A stretch of DNA of 64,000 nt, taken from contig JAUQXA010000045.1 in assembly GCA_030834895.1 (NCBI GenBank), positions 1 through 64,000 on the forward strand. The letters are read 5' to 3'. The notes beneath the pieces are model-generated. The model was given only the letters and a program-made list of their open reading frames with translations. It was not told the origin of the DNA and did no database searches. Below, in pieces: positions 8,558-17,978 of this stretch (the first letter of the stretch is position 1; each line of letters opens with the position of its first letter). Position numbers and translations under genes: made by a program. This DNA is from Anaerolineales bacterium (GTDB lineage: Bacteria > Chloroflexota > Anaerolineae > Anaerolineales > Villigracilaceae).

Positions 8558-9883
8558 ATGACCAAACTTACTTCCAAGGAAATTGTTGATCTCAGCAGGG
8601 AATACACCTTTTTTTCCTGGTCGGTGCAGGCGCAGGTGAATCCCATCCCCGTCGAAAAGGCGGAGGGAATTTATTTCTGGGATACCGATGGAAAGCGCTA
8701 CATGGACTTTTCGTCGCAATTGATGAACACAAACATCGGACACCAGCACCCGAAAGTGGTGAAAGCCATCAAGGATCAGGCAGACAAGGTGTGTTTTGTC
8801 CACCCTGGTAATACCACCGATGTCCGTGCCCTGCTCGGCAAAAAACTGTCCGAAGTGACGCCGGGTGACCTTAAGAAGACCTTCTTTGCATTGGGCGGTT
8901 CGGAGGCAAATGAAAACGCCATCAAACTTGCCCGCTTCTATACCGGGAGACATAAAATCCTTGCCCGCTATCGCTCCTATCACGGCGCGACACACGGCTC
9001 TCTGGCCCTGACCGGTGACTATCGCCGTCTGGCGGTGGAGCCTGTTTTACCGGGCGGTGTGCACTTTCTTGACCCGTTTTGCTACCGCTGTCCGTTTGGG
9101 CAGAAGAAAGAATCCTGCAAGCGTGAGTGCATCTCTCATCTGGAAGAAGTCATCAAGTACGAAGGTCCCGACAAGATTGCCGCCATCATTATGGAAGGTG
9201 TGGTCGGTTCCAACGGTTTGATTGTCCCGCCGGATGATTACTGGCCCCGCGTGCGCGAACTGTGTGACAAGTACGGCATCCTGCTGATCTCAGACGAAGT
9301 GATGAGCGGTTGGGGACGCACTGGTGAATGGTTCGCCGTGGATAACTGGAAGGTCGTCCCTGACATTATCACCACCGCCAAGGGCATCACCAGCGGATAC
9401 GTTCCGCTTGGCGCGGTGATCGTTTCGGAGAAGATTGCCAAATTCTTCGATGATAAATATCTCTATGCTGGCCTGACGTATAACGGCCATGCCTTGGCCT
9501 GTGCGGCGGCGTTGGCGACCATTGAAGTCTACAAGGACGACAAACTCATCGAAAATGCCAAAGCAGTGGGTAATTACCTTGGCGAGTGTCTTGAAGATAT
9601 TAAGTCTCGACACGTTTCGGTGGGAGACGTTCGCTACATCGGCTTGTTCTCGACCATAGAACTGGTTGCCAACCGCGAGAGCAAGGAGATCATGCCTGCA
9701 AGCGCGATGGGCTCGGTGGGCAAGTACCTGCGCGAGAACGGTTTGTTTACCTTCATCATGGCAAACAACATGGGCAGCATGCTTTTTATCGTGCCGCCGC
9801 TTTGCATCACGAAAGAACAATTGGACGAAGGTTTGGCAATCGTCGAGAAGGCGCTTGAGATTGCGGATGCCGCTGTGAAATAA
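8558..9883 (+). CDS. Class III aminotransferase with a four-cysteine insert
   Basis: PLP-dependent aminotransferase of 441 aa, likely acting on an omega- or beta-amino acid and producing a semialdehyde for the dehydrogenase that follows. Seen: GGSEANENA (113-121), [11 protein letters not shown] (PLP ring Asp246) and [10 protein letters not shown] with Lys275. Cysteines 175, 178, 187 and 191 form C-x2-C-x8-C-x3-C right after an FCYRCPFG segment, a possible metal site. TAGGAGACTTT upstream picks ATG 8558 over the in-frame ATG at 8543. It is followed closely by the methylmalonate-semialdehyde-type dehydrogenase, a pairing common in beta-alanine or beta-aminoisobutyrate breakdown (inference). Confidence 0.82.
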   Translation: MTKLTSKEIVDLSREYTFFSWSVQAQVNPIPVEKAEGIYFWDTDGKRYMDFSSQLMNTNIGHQHPKVVKAIKDQADKVCFVHPGNTTDVRALLGKKLSEVTPGDLKKTFFALGGSEANENAIKLARFYTGRHKILARYRSYHGATHGSLALTGDYRRLAVEPVLPGGVHFLDPFCYRCPFGQKKESCKRECISHLEEVIKYEGPDKIAAIIMEGVVGSNGLIVPPDDYWPRVRELCDKYGILLISDEVMSGWGRTGEWFAVDNWKVVPDIITTAKGITSGYVPLGAVIVSEKIAKFFDDKYLYAGLTYNGHALACAAALATIEVYKDDKLIENAKAVGNYLGECLEDIKSRHVSVGDVRYIGLFSTIELVANRESKEIMPASAMGSVGKYLRENGLFTFIMANNMGSMLFIVPPLCITKEQLDEGLAIVEKALEIADAAVK

Positions 9884-9891
9884 AGTCTTTG

Positions 9892-9921
9892 GGATTCCAA
9901 AGTCTCCAGACTTTGGAATCC
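9892..9921. repeat. Perfect 14-bp inverted repeat between two genes
   Basis: GGATTCCAAAGTCT (9892-9905), two bases, then its exact reverse complement (9908-9921). It starts 9 bases after the aminotransferase stop and ends 28 bases before the dehydrogenase start. There is no T-tract, so it more likely stabilises or processes a polycistronic mRNA, or is a mobile palindromic repeat. Confidence 0.8.
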
Positions 9922-9948
9922 TTCAATGAAAAACTATCGGAGAAAAAC

Positions 9949-11427
9949 ATGAGCGAACAACTGATTTTACAAAATTACATCAATGGCAAATGGGTGGCGT
10001 CTGCATCCGGAAAATTCCGTGATGTTCCAGACCCTGCCACAGCAGAAATCCTGGCAAAAGTACCTGTCTCTTCAGTAGCTGAATTGGATGAAGCCGTTCA
10101 GTCAGCGCAAAAGGCCTTTCAAGATTGGCGCAGAACACCGGTCACGAAGCGCATCCAATATCTCTTTACCTTGAAGCATCTACTGGAAGCCAACTTCGAA
10201 GACTTGGCCCGCAGCATCACGATGGAACACGGCAAGGTGATGGATGAGTCGCGCGGTGAGATGCGTCGTGCGATTGAAAATGTTGAGGTTGCCTGCGGTA
10301 CCCCAACCCTGATGATGGGTGACGTGGTCGAAGACATTGCGCCCGGCATTGACGAGTTGATGATCCGTCAGCCGTTGGGTGTGACAGGAATTATCTCCCC
10401 CTTCAACTTCCCGGCCATGATCGCCTTCTGGTTCCTTCCGTATGCGGTTGCCACCGGAAATACCGTTGTGGTCAAGCCTTCCAGTCGTGTGCCGATCACT
10501 ATGGTCAAGTTGTTCAAACTGCTGGAAGAAGCAGGTTTCCCCGCCGGTGTGGTCAACATGGTGCATGGCGGCGCGGACACGGTGAACGGAATGCTTGATC
10601 ATCCGTTGATCAAGTCCATCAGCTTTGTTGGTTCGACCGAGGTTGCCAAACACGTCTACAGCCGCGGAACAGCCAACGGCAAACGCGTCTCCGCTGCGGG
10701 TGGAGCCAAGAACCCAGTGCTCATTCTGCCCGATGCGGATGTGGATACCACCACTGCCATCATGATGGACAGCGCCTTTGGATGCTCTGGTCAACGCTGC
10801 CTGGCAGCTTCGACCGCCATCATGATTGGTGAAGCCGATAAGGTTTTCATCCCGAAGTTTGCTGAAGCCGCTTCGAAACGGGTGACAGGCTACGGGTTGA
10901 ATCCCGAGGTCCAGATGGGACCCGTTATCACACCGCAGGACAAGGTCCGCATCCAGGGGTTGATCCAGCAAGGTTTGGAAGAGGGCGCTGAGATGCTGGT
11001 GGACGGGCGCGACCCGGTCATCCCCGGCTACGAAAAAGGCAACTTTATCAGGCCGACCATTCTGGTAGATACCCCGGTCAAGGGCATTATTGCCACCACG
11101 GAGGTCTTTGGTCCTGTGTTGGGCATCATGCACTGCAATACCGTTGAAGATGCGATCAAGATTCTGAACGACGGAGAGTACGGCAACATGGGTTCGATCT
11201 TTACCCGCGACGGTTCAGCCGCGCGTAAGTTCCGCAACGAGGCAGATGCGGGCAATATTGGAGTCAACATCGGTGTTGCCGCACCGATGGCGTTCTTCCC
11301 CTTTAGCGGTTGGAAGAACAGTTTCTTCGGTGACCTGCACGGACAGGGCAAACATGCCGTCGAGTTCTTCACCCAGACCAAGGTAGTGATCGAACGCTGG
11401 CCCAAGGATTGGAGCAGGAAGTTCTAG
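9949..11427 (+). CDS. mmsA: CoA-acylating (methyl)malonate-semialdehyde dehydrogenase
   Basis: ALDH-superfamily enzyme oxidising methylmalonate semialdehyde to propionyl-CoA, or malonate semialdehyde to acetyl-CoA, with NAD and CoA. Seen: [10 protein letters not shown] (146-155), [27 protein letters not shown] where ordinary ALDHs carry the general-base Glu (its absence is typical of the acylating MmsA type), and catalytic Cys284 in SGQRCLAAS. At 492 aa it has the family length. The ATG at 9949 is used because it follows a purine-rich ATCGGAG site; the frame is open from 9889 but that region holds the palindrome. The upstream aminotransferase probably supplies its substrate. Confidence 0.87.
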   Translation: MSEQLILQNYINGKWVASASGKFRDVPDPATAEILAKVPVSSVAELDEAVQSAQKAFQDWRRTPVTKRIQYLFTLKHLLEANFEDLARSITMEHGKVMDESRGEMRRAIENVEVACGTPTLMMGDVVEDIAPGIDELMIRQPLGVTGIISPFNFPAMIAFWFLPYAVATGNTVVVKPSSRVPITMVKLFKLLEEAGFPAGVVNMVHGGADTVNGMLDHPLIKSISFVGSTEVAKHVYSRGTANGKRVSAAGGAKNPVLILPDADVDTTTAIMMDSAFGCSGQRCLAASTAIMIGEADKVFIPKFAEAASKRVTGYGLNPEVQMGPVITPQDKVRIQGLIQQGLEEGAEMLVDGRDPVIPGYEKGNFIRPTILVDTPVKGIIATTEVFGPVLGIMHCNTVEDAIKILNDGEYGNMGSIFTRDGSAARKFRNEADAGNIGVNIGVAAPMAFFPFSGWKNSFFGDLHGQGKHAVEFFTQTKVVIERWPKDWSRKF

Positions 11428-11434
11428 GTATCTT

Positions 11435-11483
11435 GTAGGGGCGCGGTTACCGCGCCCCTACCTAATCAACCCGCAAAAGCGGG
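11435..11483. repeat. Two tandem hairpins between dehydrogenase and symporter
   Basis: A perfect 12-bp stem GTAGGGGCGCGG (11435-11446) with CCGCGCCCCTAC (11450-11461) and TTA loop, then CCCGC-aaaa-GCGGG (11470-11483). Neither has a T-tract. The first looks like a common GC-rich palindromic repeat; both may attenuate or stabilise the mRNA ahead of the symporter. Confidence 0.75.
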
Positions 11484-11506
11484 AATACGCACAAAGGAGA
11501 TTGAAG

Positions 11507-13174
11507 ATGGATCTAGAAGGCTATAAATATGTTTGGTTGATCGTGACTTTCATTGTAGGCTTCTTTGCCGTGCGCATGGGGGTCGGCATCTGGGCTTCGC
11601 GCAAAGTTTCAGATGCGGCTGATTACATCGTAGCCGGGAGAAAGTTGCCCATTTACATGGTCGGCGCGTCGGTCATGGCGACCTGGTTCGCCGCCGAGAC
11701 GTTGATGGGGGCGTCGTCAATGGGTTACCAATATGGCTTCCAGGGCGTGATTTTCGATCCGTTTGGGGCGGCAGCCTGTCTATTCCTGTCGGGCTTTTTC
11801 TTCACCCGCCTGATGCGCCGCGCCCGCTACCTGACGGTGGTGGATTTCTTTGATCGCCGCTTTGGCAAGTGGACGACCATTCTGGCCTCCATCGCCCAAC
11901 TGATGACCTACTTTGTCTGGACGGGTGCGCAGATGGTGGCAGCTGGCACGATCGTCAACGCCCTCTTCCCCAGCGTGCCAATCGAAGTGGGCATGATCAT
12001 CGTGGCGGTGTGGGTCACAGGTTACACCATGCTTGGCGGCATGCTCGCTGATACCCTGCTCGATTTCATCCAGATGTTTTTCACTGCCGGCGGCATGGCG
12101 TTAATCTTCTTCTTTACGCTCAACCAGGTTGGTGGTTGGGACGGACTGACCAGCATATCTTCCACACTCTACAACCCGAAGCCGTTCACCCTCCTGCCGG
12201 ACATGGCGGGAGAAGCCGGATATCTTGGTTATTTTGGCATGAACGGCTGGATGTACTGGGGGGCAGCCTGGCTGGCGATTGGTCTTGGCTCGGTTCCAAC
12301 CCAGGATCTGTTCCAGCGCTCGATGTCGGCTCGTAATGAGGCTACCGCTGTCTGGGGAACCTATATGGCTGGCGTGTTGTATCTGGTCTTTGGCATCATG
12401 TCCCCATTGATTGGGATCATGGTCTTCAAACTTACCCCCGATTTAGCCAATCCCGATGGCGTACTGGTTCATGCGGCTATTAATTACGTCCCACCTGTCC
12501 TGACCGCCATTTTCATGGCGGCCCTGGCCTCGGCCTTGATGAGCACCTCCGACAGTTCCCTGCTGGCGGGCGCTTCGGTCGTTACCCAGAACCTGTTCCC
12601 TCTCTTTGGAAAGAACCTGGACGCCAAGGATGAGGTCAAATGGACCCGCATCATGGTCGGTATCAACGGCTTCATCGGAATTGTCATCGCCATTACCGCC
12701 TCGGTCATCTATGAACTCGGCGTGGTAGCCTGGACGTTATTGCTGGTTGGCATGTTCGTCCCCTTTGCCTTCGGCATGTATTGGAAGAAGGCCAACGGTT
12801 ATGGCAGCGTAGCGGCAGTTTTGGGCGGTTGGGTCAGCTGGGCGATCCTCACCTGGGTGGCGTTCAACTTTGGCCTGGGCGGTGATTCAACTGCCATGGT
12901 CTGCTCCGGTGGCGACTTGAGCTTAATGGCAGACCGTGCTGTGAGCATGGATTGTGCCTTTTGGGATGCGGTTTACATCGCTTCCCTCCCGGCGTTCATC
13001 ATTTCGATTCTGTCCATGATTGTAGTTTCGCTGGCGACCCAAAAACAGGACGCTCCCAAGCCGATCACCGATGTGGATGGCAAGGAATTTGATACCAATC
13101 CCTTCCATTTCTTTGGCGTCCTGCCCATCAAGGACGCGCTCCGCAAATTGCGCCCTGAAGAATACGATGACTAA
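11507..13174 (+). CDS. Sodium:solute symporter (SSS family), copy 1
   Basis: Inner-membrane Na+-coupled symporter of 555 aa with about 13-14 hydrophobic helices and a LeuT-type core. Seen: TWFAAETLMG near residue 63, GVIFDPFGAA, GSVPTQDLFQR, and SALMSTSDSS (about residues 344-353), which matches the Na2-site serine region of the family. The start is ATG 11507 after AAAGGAGA; an in-frame TTG two codons earlier is less likely. It shares long conserved blocks with the second symporter at 18066, so the pair are paralogs. Placement between aminotransferases suggests uptake of the amino compound they use; the substrate is not readable. Confidence 0.87.
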   Translation: MDLEGYKYVWLIVTFIVGFFAVRMGVGIWASRKVSDAADYIVAGRKLPIYMVGASVMATWFAAETLMGASSMGYQYGFQGVIFDPFGAAACLFLSGFFFTRLMRRARYLTVVDFFDRRFGKWTTILASIAQLMTYFVWTGAQMVAAGTIVNALFPSVPIEVGMIIVAVWVTGYTMLGGMLADTLLDFIQMFFTAGGMALIFFFTLNQVGGWDGLTSISSTLYNPKPFTLLPDMAGEAGYLGYFGMNGWMYWGAAWLAIGLGSVPTQDLFQRSMSARNEATAVWGTYMAGVLYLVFGIMSPLIGIMVFKLTPDLANPDGVLVHAAINYVPPVLTAIFMAALASALMSTSDSSLLAGASVVTQNLFPLFGKNLDAKDEVKWTRIMVGINGFIGIVIAITASVIYELGVVAWTLLLVGMFVPFAFGMYWKKANGYGSVAAVLGGWVSWAILTWVAFNFGLGGDSTAMVCSGGDLSLMADRAVSMDCAFWDAVYIASLPAFIISILSMIVVSLATQKQDAPKPITDVDGKEFDTNPFHFFGVLPIKDALRKLRPEEYDD

Positions 13175-13211
13175 ATTTTTCTGTTGTCTGTCTGTTTAAG
13201 ACGACACATAG

Positions 13212-13244
13212 GACCCTAAAGGCTTAGAGAAAGCTTTTAGGGTC
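13212..13244 (+). terminator. Hairpin after symporter 1
   Basis: GACCCTAAAGGCTT (13212-13225) pairs with AAGCTTTTAGGGTC (13231-13244) through 14 positions with one G-U pair. No long T-tract follows, so it may be a weak terminator or processing site. A second bulged hairpin (arms GAAGCC/GGCTTC, 13260-13293) lies just before the next ribosome binding site. Confidence 0.6.
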
Positions 13245-13309
13245 TAATAACTAAGGCGTGAAGCCCGGGAGATTTGGAGAAGTCTCCGGCTTCCCTCAAA
13301 GGAGAAAAT

Positions 13310-14671
13310 ATGCCTCAAAATTTGAATGCAGCGCAGGAATACGCGCAAAAATGGTTGGATATCATCAAGAAGCCGGAACAACCCCCTGAGGAACTTGGTA
13401 AGTGGATCATCGAACAATCCATGCAAAACTTTGCCGAATATTTCAACAAGGGCTGGCTCGATTATCGCAAATCCGTCACCCAGGCTGGGCAATGGGCAGC
13501 CACTGAGTGGACGGGACACGGCGCGACTTTTGAAGATGTACTGGGGCGCAAGTATATTGACTTTTTGGGTGGCTTTGGCATGATGGATTTAGGATGGGGA
13601 CATCCCGAAATCGTAGCGGCAGTGCAATCGCAGCTTTTGCGCACCCCCATGCCCAGCCAGGAGTTGATTGATCCCCTGCGCGGTGTACTTGCCAAAATGA
13701 TGGCGGACATCACACCCGGTGATTTGAAATATGCCTGGTTTGGAGCCAGCGGCACTGAAGCCATTGAGGCGGCGATTAAATTTGCCAAAGTTTATACCCA
13801 GAAACCCGCCTTTATCGTTGCCGTCAAAGCTTTCCACGGTAAGACGATGGGCGCGCTCTCAATGATGGGCAAGGCGGATTATCGCGTTCCGCCTGGCGTA
13901 CTTTACGGCGGCCCCGTCTACCACGTCCCGTTTGGCGACGCCGCCGCAGTCGAACAGCAACTCGATATTTGCGACAAGATCGGCGTGGGCGTTGCTGGTG
14001 TACTGATGGAGCCGATCCAAGGTGAGGCAGGCGGTATTGTCCCGCCCGATGATTTCTGGCCTCGCATCCGCGCCGCGACAAAGAAATATGGTACGCTGCT
14101 TATTGCCGACGAAGTGCAGACCGGCTTGGGACGCACCGGCAAGTTGTGGGGCGTGGAGCATTGGGATGTTGTCCCTGACATCATTGCAGTTGCAAAGTCA
14201 CTGGGCGGCGGCGTGATGCCCATCTGCTCGGTTATCACCACCGAGGAAATCTTCCAGCCCTTCATGTATCCAAATCCCTTCCTACAAACCACCACTACCG
14301 GCGGCGGTGCGTTGGCATGTTCGGCTGCCATCGCAGCCATCAATGTCACCGTGCGTGACAAGCTATGGGAGGCCGCGAAGGAAAAGGGCGATTACATCAT
14401 ACCCAAAGTAAAGGAACTGGCGGCGAAATATCCGAAGGTGTACAAGGGTGTCACCGGCAAAGGCTTGCTCATCGGTCAGCATTTCCAGACACCCGAAATC
14501 GGCGGGCAGGTGGCGGCAGAATTGTTCAAACGTGGTGTGCTTGTGGCCGGCACATTGACCAGCGCCCAGACCATCCGCATCGAGCCGCCCTTGGTCATCA
14601 CCTATGATGAGATTAACCAGGGTCTCAAGAGCCTGTCCGAAGCAGTCGAAGCGGTGAACAAGACGCTCTAA
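13310..14671 (+). CDS. patA: Putrescine aminotransferase-like class III aminotransferase
   Basis: A 453-aa PLP enzyme resembling the YgjG/PatA group, which converts putrescine to 4-aminobutanal with 2-oxoglutarate. Seen: an N-terminal extension ending in YFNKGWLDYRKS (45-54), DFLGGFGMMDLGWGHP, SQELIDPLRG (116-125), GASGTEAIEAA, ADEVQTGLGR and Lys296 in AVAKSLGGG. The extension and the SQELIDPLR block are what separate PatA from ordinary acetylornithine-type enzymes. AAAGGAG at 13299 selects ATG 13310. Downstream lies a PotD-like polyamine-binding lipoprotein, which supports a polyamine role. The symbol is given for similarity; specificity is untested. Confidence 0.8.
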   Translation: MPQNLNAAQEYAQKWLDIIKKPEQPPEELGKWIIEQSMQNFAEYFNKGWLDYRKSVTQAGQWAATEWTGHGATFEDVLGRKYIDFLGGFGMMDLGWGHPEIVAAVQSQLLRTPMPSQELIDPLRGVLAKMMADITPGDLKYAWFGASGTEAIEAAIKFAKVYTQKPAFIVAVKAFHGKTMGALSMMGKADYRVPPGVLYGGPVYHVPFGDAAAVEQQLDICDKIGVGVAGVLMEPIQGEAGGIVPPDDFWPRIRAATKKYGTLLIADEVQTGLGRTGKLWGVEHWDVVPDIIAVAKSLGGGVMPICSVITTEEIFQPFMYPNPFLQTTTTGGGALACSAAIAAINVTVRDKLWEAAKEKGDYIIPKVKELAAKYPKVYKGVTGKGLLIGQHFQTPEIGGQVAAELFKRGVLVAGTLTSAQTIRIEPPLVITYDEINQGLKSLSEAVEAVNKTL

Positions 14672-14724
14672 CGAGCCGCGGACGTCCCGCTTCCGAAATG
14701 TAAAATCAACGAATTCCTTTCTTT

Positions 14725-14768
14725 ACACCTGTGGCGCGTATAAGTCGCTCCACAGGTGTTTGATTTTT
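14725..14768 (+). terminator. Terminator after the putrescine-type aminotransferase
   Basis: Perfect 10-bp stem ACACCTGTGG (14725-14734) with CCACAGGTGT (14750-14759), followed by TTGATTTTT. The stem can extend through a partly paired interior. Confidence 0.75.
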
Positions 14769-14862
14769 GCGGAAAAGGGCAATTTATTGCGGTATGATTG
14801 CCGATGGTTTTCAATGATTTGATCCACTTCGCCGGTGTCGATTTTTTTGAATGGAGAAATAT

Positions 14863-16056
14863 ATGGATAAAAACGCCCCATTAAATTTGTGGTTGTCCAT
14901 TCTTGCCTGCCTGGCTTTGGCGGCATGTAACGGTGGTGGCGCGACTGTCATTAACACTCCTACGGATGCCCCCAAGACCACATCAAGCGGGTTTGTTTGT
15001 CCCGCCCCCGAATTTCCTATCGAGACAACATCCACGGAACTCAATCTATTTGTGTGGACGGAATTTCTCCCTGCTGAAATGATCGAGTGCTTTGAGATGG
15101 TGTATGGCGTCAAGGTGTCCCGTGATGAATACTCCAGTGATGAGGATATGTATGACGGGATTTCGGGCGGTGGCTCCAATTATGACCTTGTCCTGCCTTC
15201 CGACTATATGGCTGCGAAGATAATCAGCGAGGGACTCTTGCAGGAGCTGGATCATGTCAGATTGCCTGCGCTGAAAAATTTCGATCCAAACTACCTTGAT
15301 TTTGAATTCGACCCGGGGAACAGGTATACGATTCCTTACCTGGCTGGTACGGATGCAATAGTTGTAAACACAGGAAAGGTGGAAAACATTCCACAATCCT
15401 GGGCCGATTTATGGAATCCGGAATACAACGGCCGTATGGTGTTTCTGGATGATGCACGGGCGGTAATAGGAATCACGTTGTTGTCGCTTGGACACGACAT
15501 CAACACGACTGATTCGATGCAGCTTGAAGAGGCCCGGAACAAGTTGATCGAGCTTGTGCCGGGTATTAAGCTTTTCGATAGTGACAGCCCCAAGACCGCC
15601 CTCCTTGCCGGCGCTGTCGATGTCGGCATGATATGGAGCGGTGAAGCCTTCATCGCCCGGCAGGGAAACCCGGATATCCAATATGTTTTTCCGTCCGAAG
15701 GCGTGATTATCTGGCAGGATAATTGGGGAATACCAAAAAATGCACCGCACTCTGATGCGGCATACGCATGGCTGAACTATATCAACCAAGGCAACATTTT
15801 TTGGATGGTATTGCGCGATTTCCCGTATACGAATCCCAATATGGCTGCGCTTGAATTTGCCAGGGACGGTCAAATGAAAGTCCTGGATGTGAATGGTGGC
15901 GAAACCTCACTTGCCACCCTTTACACTGAATACATGGAATCGCCAATTACCAATATCTCCATTGACAATATCAGGAATGGGCATCGTATTGCCGATGTGG
16001 GGGAGGCCTCCCCGCTTTATTACAATATTTGGGATGAAGTGAGGAATGGGCAATAG
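14863..16056 (+). CDS. PotD-like spermidine/putrescine-binding lipoprotein
   Basis: Extracytoplasmic solute-binding protein of the PotD/PotF group, 397 aa. Seen: signal peptide with lipobox LALAAC (Cys near residue 23), then LNLFVWTEFLP, typical of the first strand of PotD, YDLVLPSDYM, IPYLAGTDAIVVNTG, and IWSGEAFIARQGNP with polyamine-binding-type acidic and aromatic residues. TGGAG at 14852 selects ATG 14863 over the in-frame ATG at 14851. No PotA, PotB or PotC gene lies in the window, so it is an orphan receptor here, serving an ABC importer encoded elsewhere or feeding sensing. It stands between the putrescine aminotransferase and the second Lrp gene. Confidence 0.85.
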   Translation: MDKNAPLNLWLSILACLALAACNGGGATVINTPTDAPKTTSSGFVCPAPEFPIETTSTELNLFVWTEFLPAEMIECFEMVYGVKVSRDEYSSDEDMYDGISGGGSNYDLVLPSDYMAAKIISEGLLQELDHVRLPALKNFDPNYLDFEFDPGNRYTIPYLAGTDAIVVNTGKVENIPQSWADLWNPEYNGRMVFLDDARAVIGITLLSLGHDINTTDSMQLEEARNKLIELVPGIKLFDSDSPKTALLAGAVDVGMIWSGEAFIARQGNPDIQYVFPSEGVIIWQDNWGIPKNAPHSDAAYAWLNYINQGNIFWMVLRDFPYTNPNMAALEFARDGQMKVLDVNGGETSLATLYTEYMESPITNISIDNIRNGHRIADVGEASPLYYNIWDEVRNGQ

Positions 16057-16165
16057 CTGGCATTGTCCTGTAGAGGAACTTTAGGCGTTCTTCACCGGAT
16101 ATTTTTAGTGACAATGTCTGTTTTGCACGAATTTTCGAAAACAGTAACAAATCATCACAAAAATA

Positions 16166-16194
16166 TTGACCTTTATGCAAAAAAGGAATAGAAT
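16166..16194 (+). promoter_or_regulatory. Sigma-70-type promoter giving a leaderless lrp mRNA
   Basis: TTGACC (16166-16171), 17-base spacer, TAGAAT (16189-16194). The expected start of transcription, 7 bases on, falls on the A of the ATG at 16201. No Shine-Dalgarno lies at proper distance. A perfect palindrome TTTTCGAAAA (16132-16141) sits 25 bases upstream of the -35 box. Confidence 0.7.
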
Positions 16195-16200
16195 AAACCA

Positions 16201-16668
16201 ATGGAAAACGTAACTGGCAATAATCAACCCAGCCGTCTCGATAGTATCGACCAGTATATTATTGATGCCATGCGAAAGGACGGCAGGGAGGCGTTTGCCC
16301 AGATCGCCGAGAAACTCAATGTTTCCCCCGGCATGATTCGTCAGCGGTATAACCGCCTTGTGGAACTAGGTTATCTCAAAGTGGTGGCAGTTACAAATCC
16401 GCTCATGATGGGGATGCGAACCATGGCGCTGATCGGCGTTCACACCGACGGGCATCGGATGTTGCAAGTTGCCGAGCAAATATCCAAACTGGAAGAAGTG
16501 GTCTACCTTGTGGTGGTGGGCGGGCGTTACGATATTATCTGTGAGGTTTTTTGCCGCGACCACGAAGATTTGCTTAAGTTCCTGACCGAAAAGCTGGCAA
16601 AAGTGGAAGGTATCCGCGAGACCGAATCCTTTATCCATTTGAAGATCGTCAAGGAAATTTACTTCTAG
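16201..16668 (+). CDS. Lrp/AsnC family transcriptional regulator, second copy
   Basis: A 155-aa feast/famine regulator: winged HTH in residues 17-62 (YIIDAMRKDGREAFAQIAEK, then GMIRQRYNRL as recognition helix), then the RAM effector domain (about 75-150) with VVVGGRYDIICEV at its dimer strand. It differs clearly from the Lrp at 6665, so they are not a recent duplicate. The first 15 residues are polar and poorly conserved-looking, but the promoter position supports this start. It probably controls the polyamine-related genes around it, and itself through the upstream TTTTCGAAAA palindrome (inference). A weak hairpin with TTTTTATTG follows at 16675-16705. Confidence 0.9.
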   Translation: MENVTGNNQPSRLDSIDQYIIDAMRKDGREAFAQIAEKLNVSPGMIRQRYNRLVELGYLKVVAVTNPLMMGMRTMALIGVHTDGHRMLQVAEQISKLEEVVYLVVVGGRYDIICEVFCRDHEDLLKFLTEKLAKVEGIRETESFIHLKIVKEIYF

Positions 16669-16765
16669 AAAACCCTGTCCGACACTGACGGCAGGATTTT
16701 TATTGTTTCATTTGTCATTCTAACCCGCGATATGCGAGTTATAAAACAAAAATGGAGTAAAAATC

Positions 16766-17968
16766 ATGAAGGTATTGCTCGTTGGTGTCGGTGGTGTGGG
16801 AGAAGCGATTGCGGCGATTGCAAAGCCGCGCGCGTGGGTGGAACAGATGGTGCTTGCAGACTACAATGTGAAACGTGCCAGGGAAGTGCAAAAGAAGCTT
16901 CGCCAGAATAAACGGTTCCCTGTGGAGTTCATAGATGCAAGCAAGAAATCAGACATCGTAAAACTTGCGAAGAAATACAAAGTGGACCTGGTCATGAACG
17001 CGGTGGACCCCGTCTTCAATGAGCAGATTTTCGATGCCGCCTATGCGGTCGGTGCGACCTATATGGATATGGCAATGACCCTATCCGCACCGCACAAGAC
17101 CGATCCGTTCAACAAGCCCGGCGTCAAACTGGGTGACTATCAATTCAAGAAGGCCAAGGACTGGCAAAAGAAGAAATTGCTCGCCGTTGTTGGCTGCGGT
17201 GTGGAACCCGGCATGGCAGATGTATTTGCCCGCTATGCCCAGGACCATCTCTTTGACGAAATCGAAGAAATCGGTATCCGAGACGGCGCGAATATTTCCA
17301 TTGAAGGCTATGAATTTGCTCCCAATTTCTCGATTTGGACCACCATCGAGGAATGTTTAAACCCGCCTGTGGTCTGGGAAGAAGGCAAGGGCTGGTTTAC
17401 TACCGTTCCTTTCTCCGAGCCTGAAACCTTCGACTTCCCTGAAATTGGTCCCGTAGAAGTGGTTAACGTGGAGCACGAGGAAGTGTTGCTTGTGCCGCGC
17501 TGGGTCAAAACTAAACGCGTCACTTTCAAGTACGGTCTTGGCGATCAGTTCATCGGTGTGCTCAAGACCCTGCACATGCTTGGTCTCGACAACAAGGAAA
17601 AGATCAACGTCAAGGGCGTAAAAGTTGCGCCGCGTGATGTCGTTGCCGCCTGTCTGCCTGACCCCGCCTATTTAGGCGATAAGATGTCCGGCAAGACCTG
17701 CGCCGGCACTTGGGTCAAGGGCAAGAAGGATGGCAAGGAACGCCAGGTGTACCTCTATCAACTTGCCGACAACGCCGAGTGCATGAAGAAGTGGGGGTGT
17801 CAGGCTGTGGTGGCACAGACCGCCTTCAACGCCGTCATCGGCATGGACCTGATCGAACACGGTGTCTGGAAGGGTGTGGGTGTTTTGGGTCCTGAAGCTT
17901 TTCCACCAGAACCGTTCATGGAGAAGATGGCTGAATACGGCTTCCCTTACGGCATCAAGGAAATGTAA
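16766..17968 (+). CDS. Saccharopine dehydrogenase family oxidoreductase
   Basis: A 400-aa NAD(P)-dependent enzyme with N-terminal Rossmann fold (GVGGVGEAIA, residues 7-16), an LVMNAVDP segment closing the nucleotide domain and the family's C-terminal catalytic part. The family includes saccharopine dehydrogenase, lysine 6-dehydrogenase and carboxynorspermidine dehydrogenase; all work on C-N bonds of lysine-like or polyamine substrates. Context (PotD-like protein, putrescine aminotransferase) makes a polyamine or lysine substrate attractive, but no partner such as carboxynorspermidine decarboxylase is in the window. It follows the second Lrp gene by 97 bases and ends at a strong terminator. 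Confidence 0.8.
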   Translation: MKVLLVGVGGVGEAIAAIAKPRAWVEQMVLADYNVKRAREVQKKLRQNKRFPVEFIDASKKSDIVKLAKKYKVDLVMNAVDPVFNEQIFDAAYAVGATYMDMAMTLSAPHKTDPFNKPGVKLGDYQFKKAKDWQKKKLLAVVGCGVEPGMADVFARYAQDHLFDEIEEIGIRDGANISIEGYEFAPNFSIWTTIEECLNPPVVWEEGKGWFTTVPFSEPETFDFPEIGPVEVVNVEHEEVLLVPRWVKTKRVTFKYGLGDQFIGVLKTLHMLGLDNKEKINVKGVKVAPRDVVAACLPDPAYLGDKMSGKTCAGTWVKGKKDGKERQVYLYQLADNAECMKKWGCQAVVAQTAFNAVIGMDLIEHGVWKGVGVLGPEAFPPEPFMEKMAEYGFPYGIKEM

Positions 17969-17978
17969 TTGTATTTTA

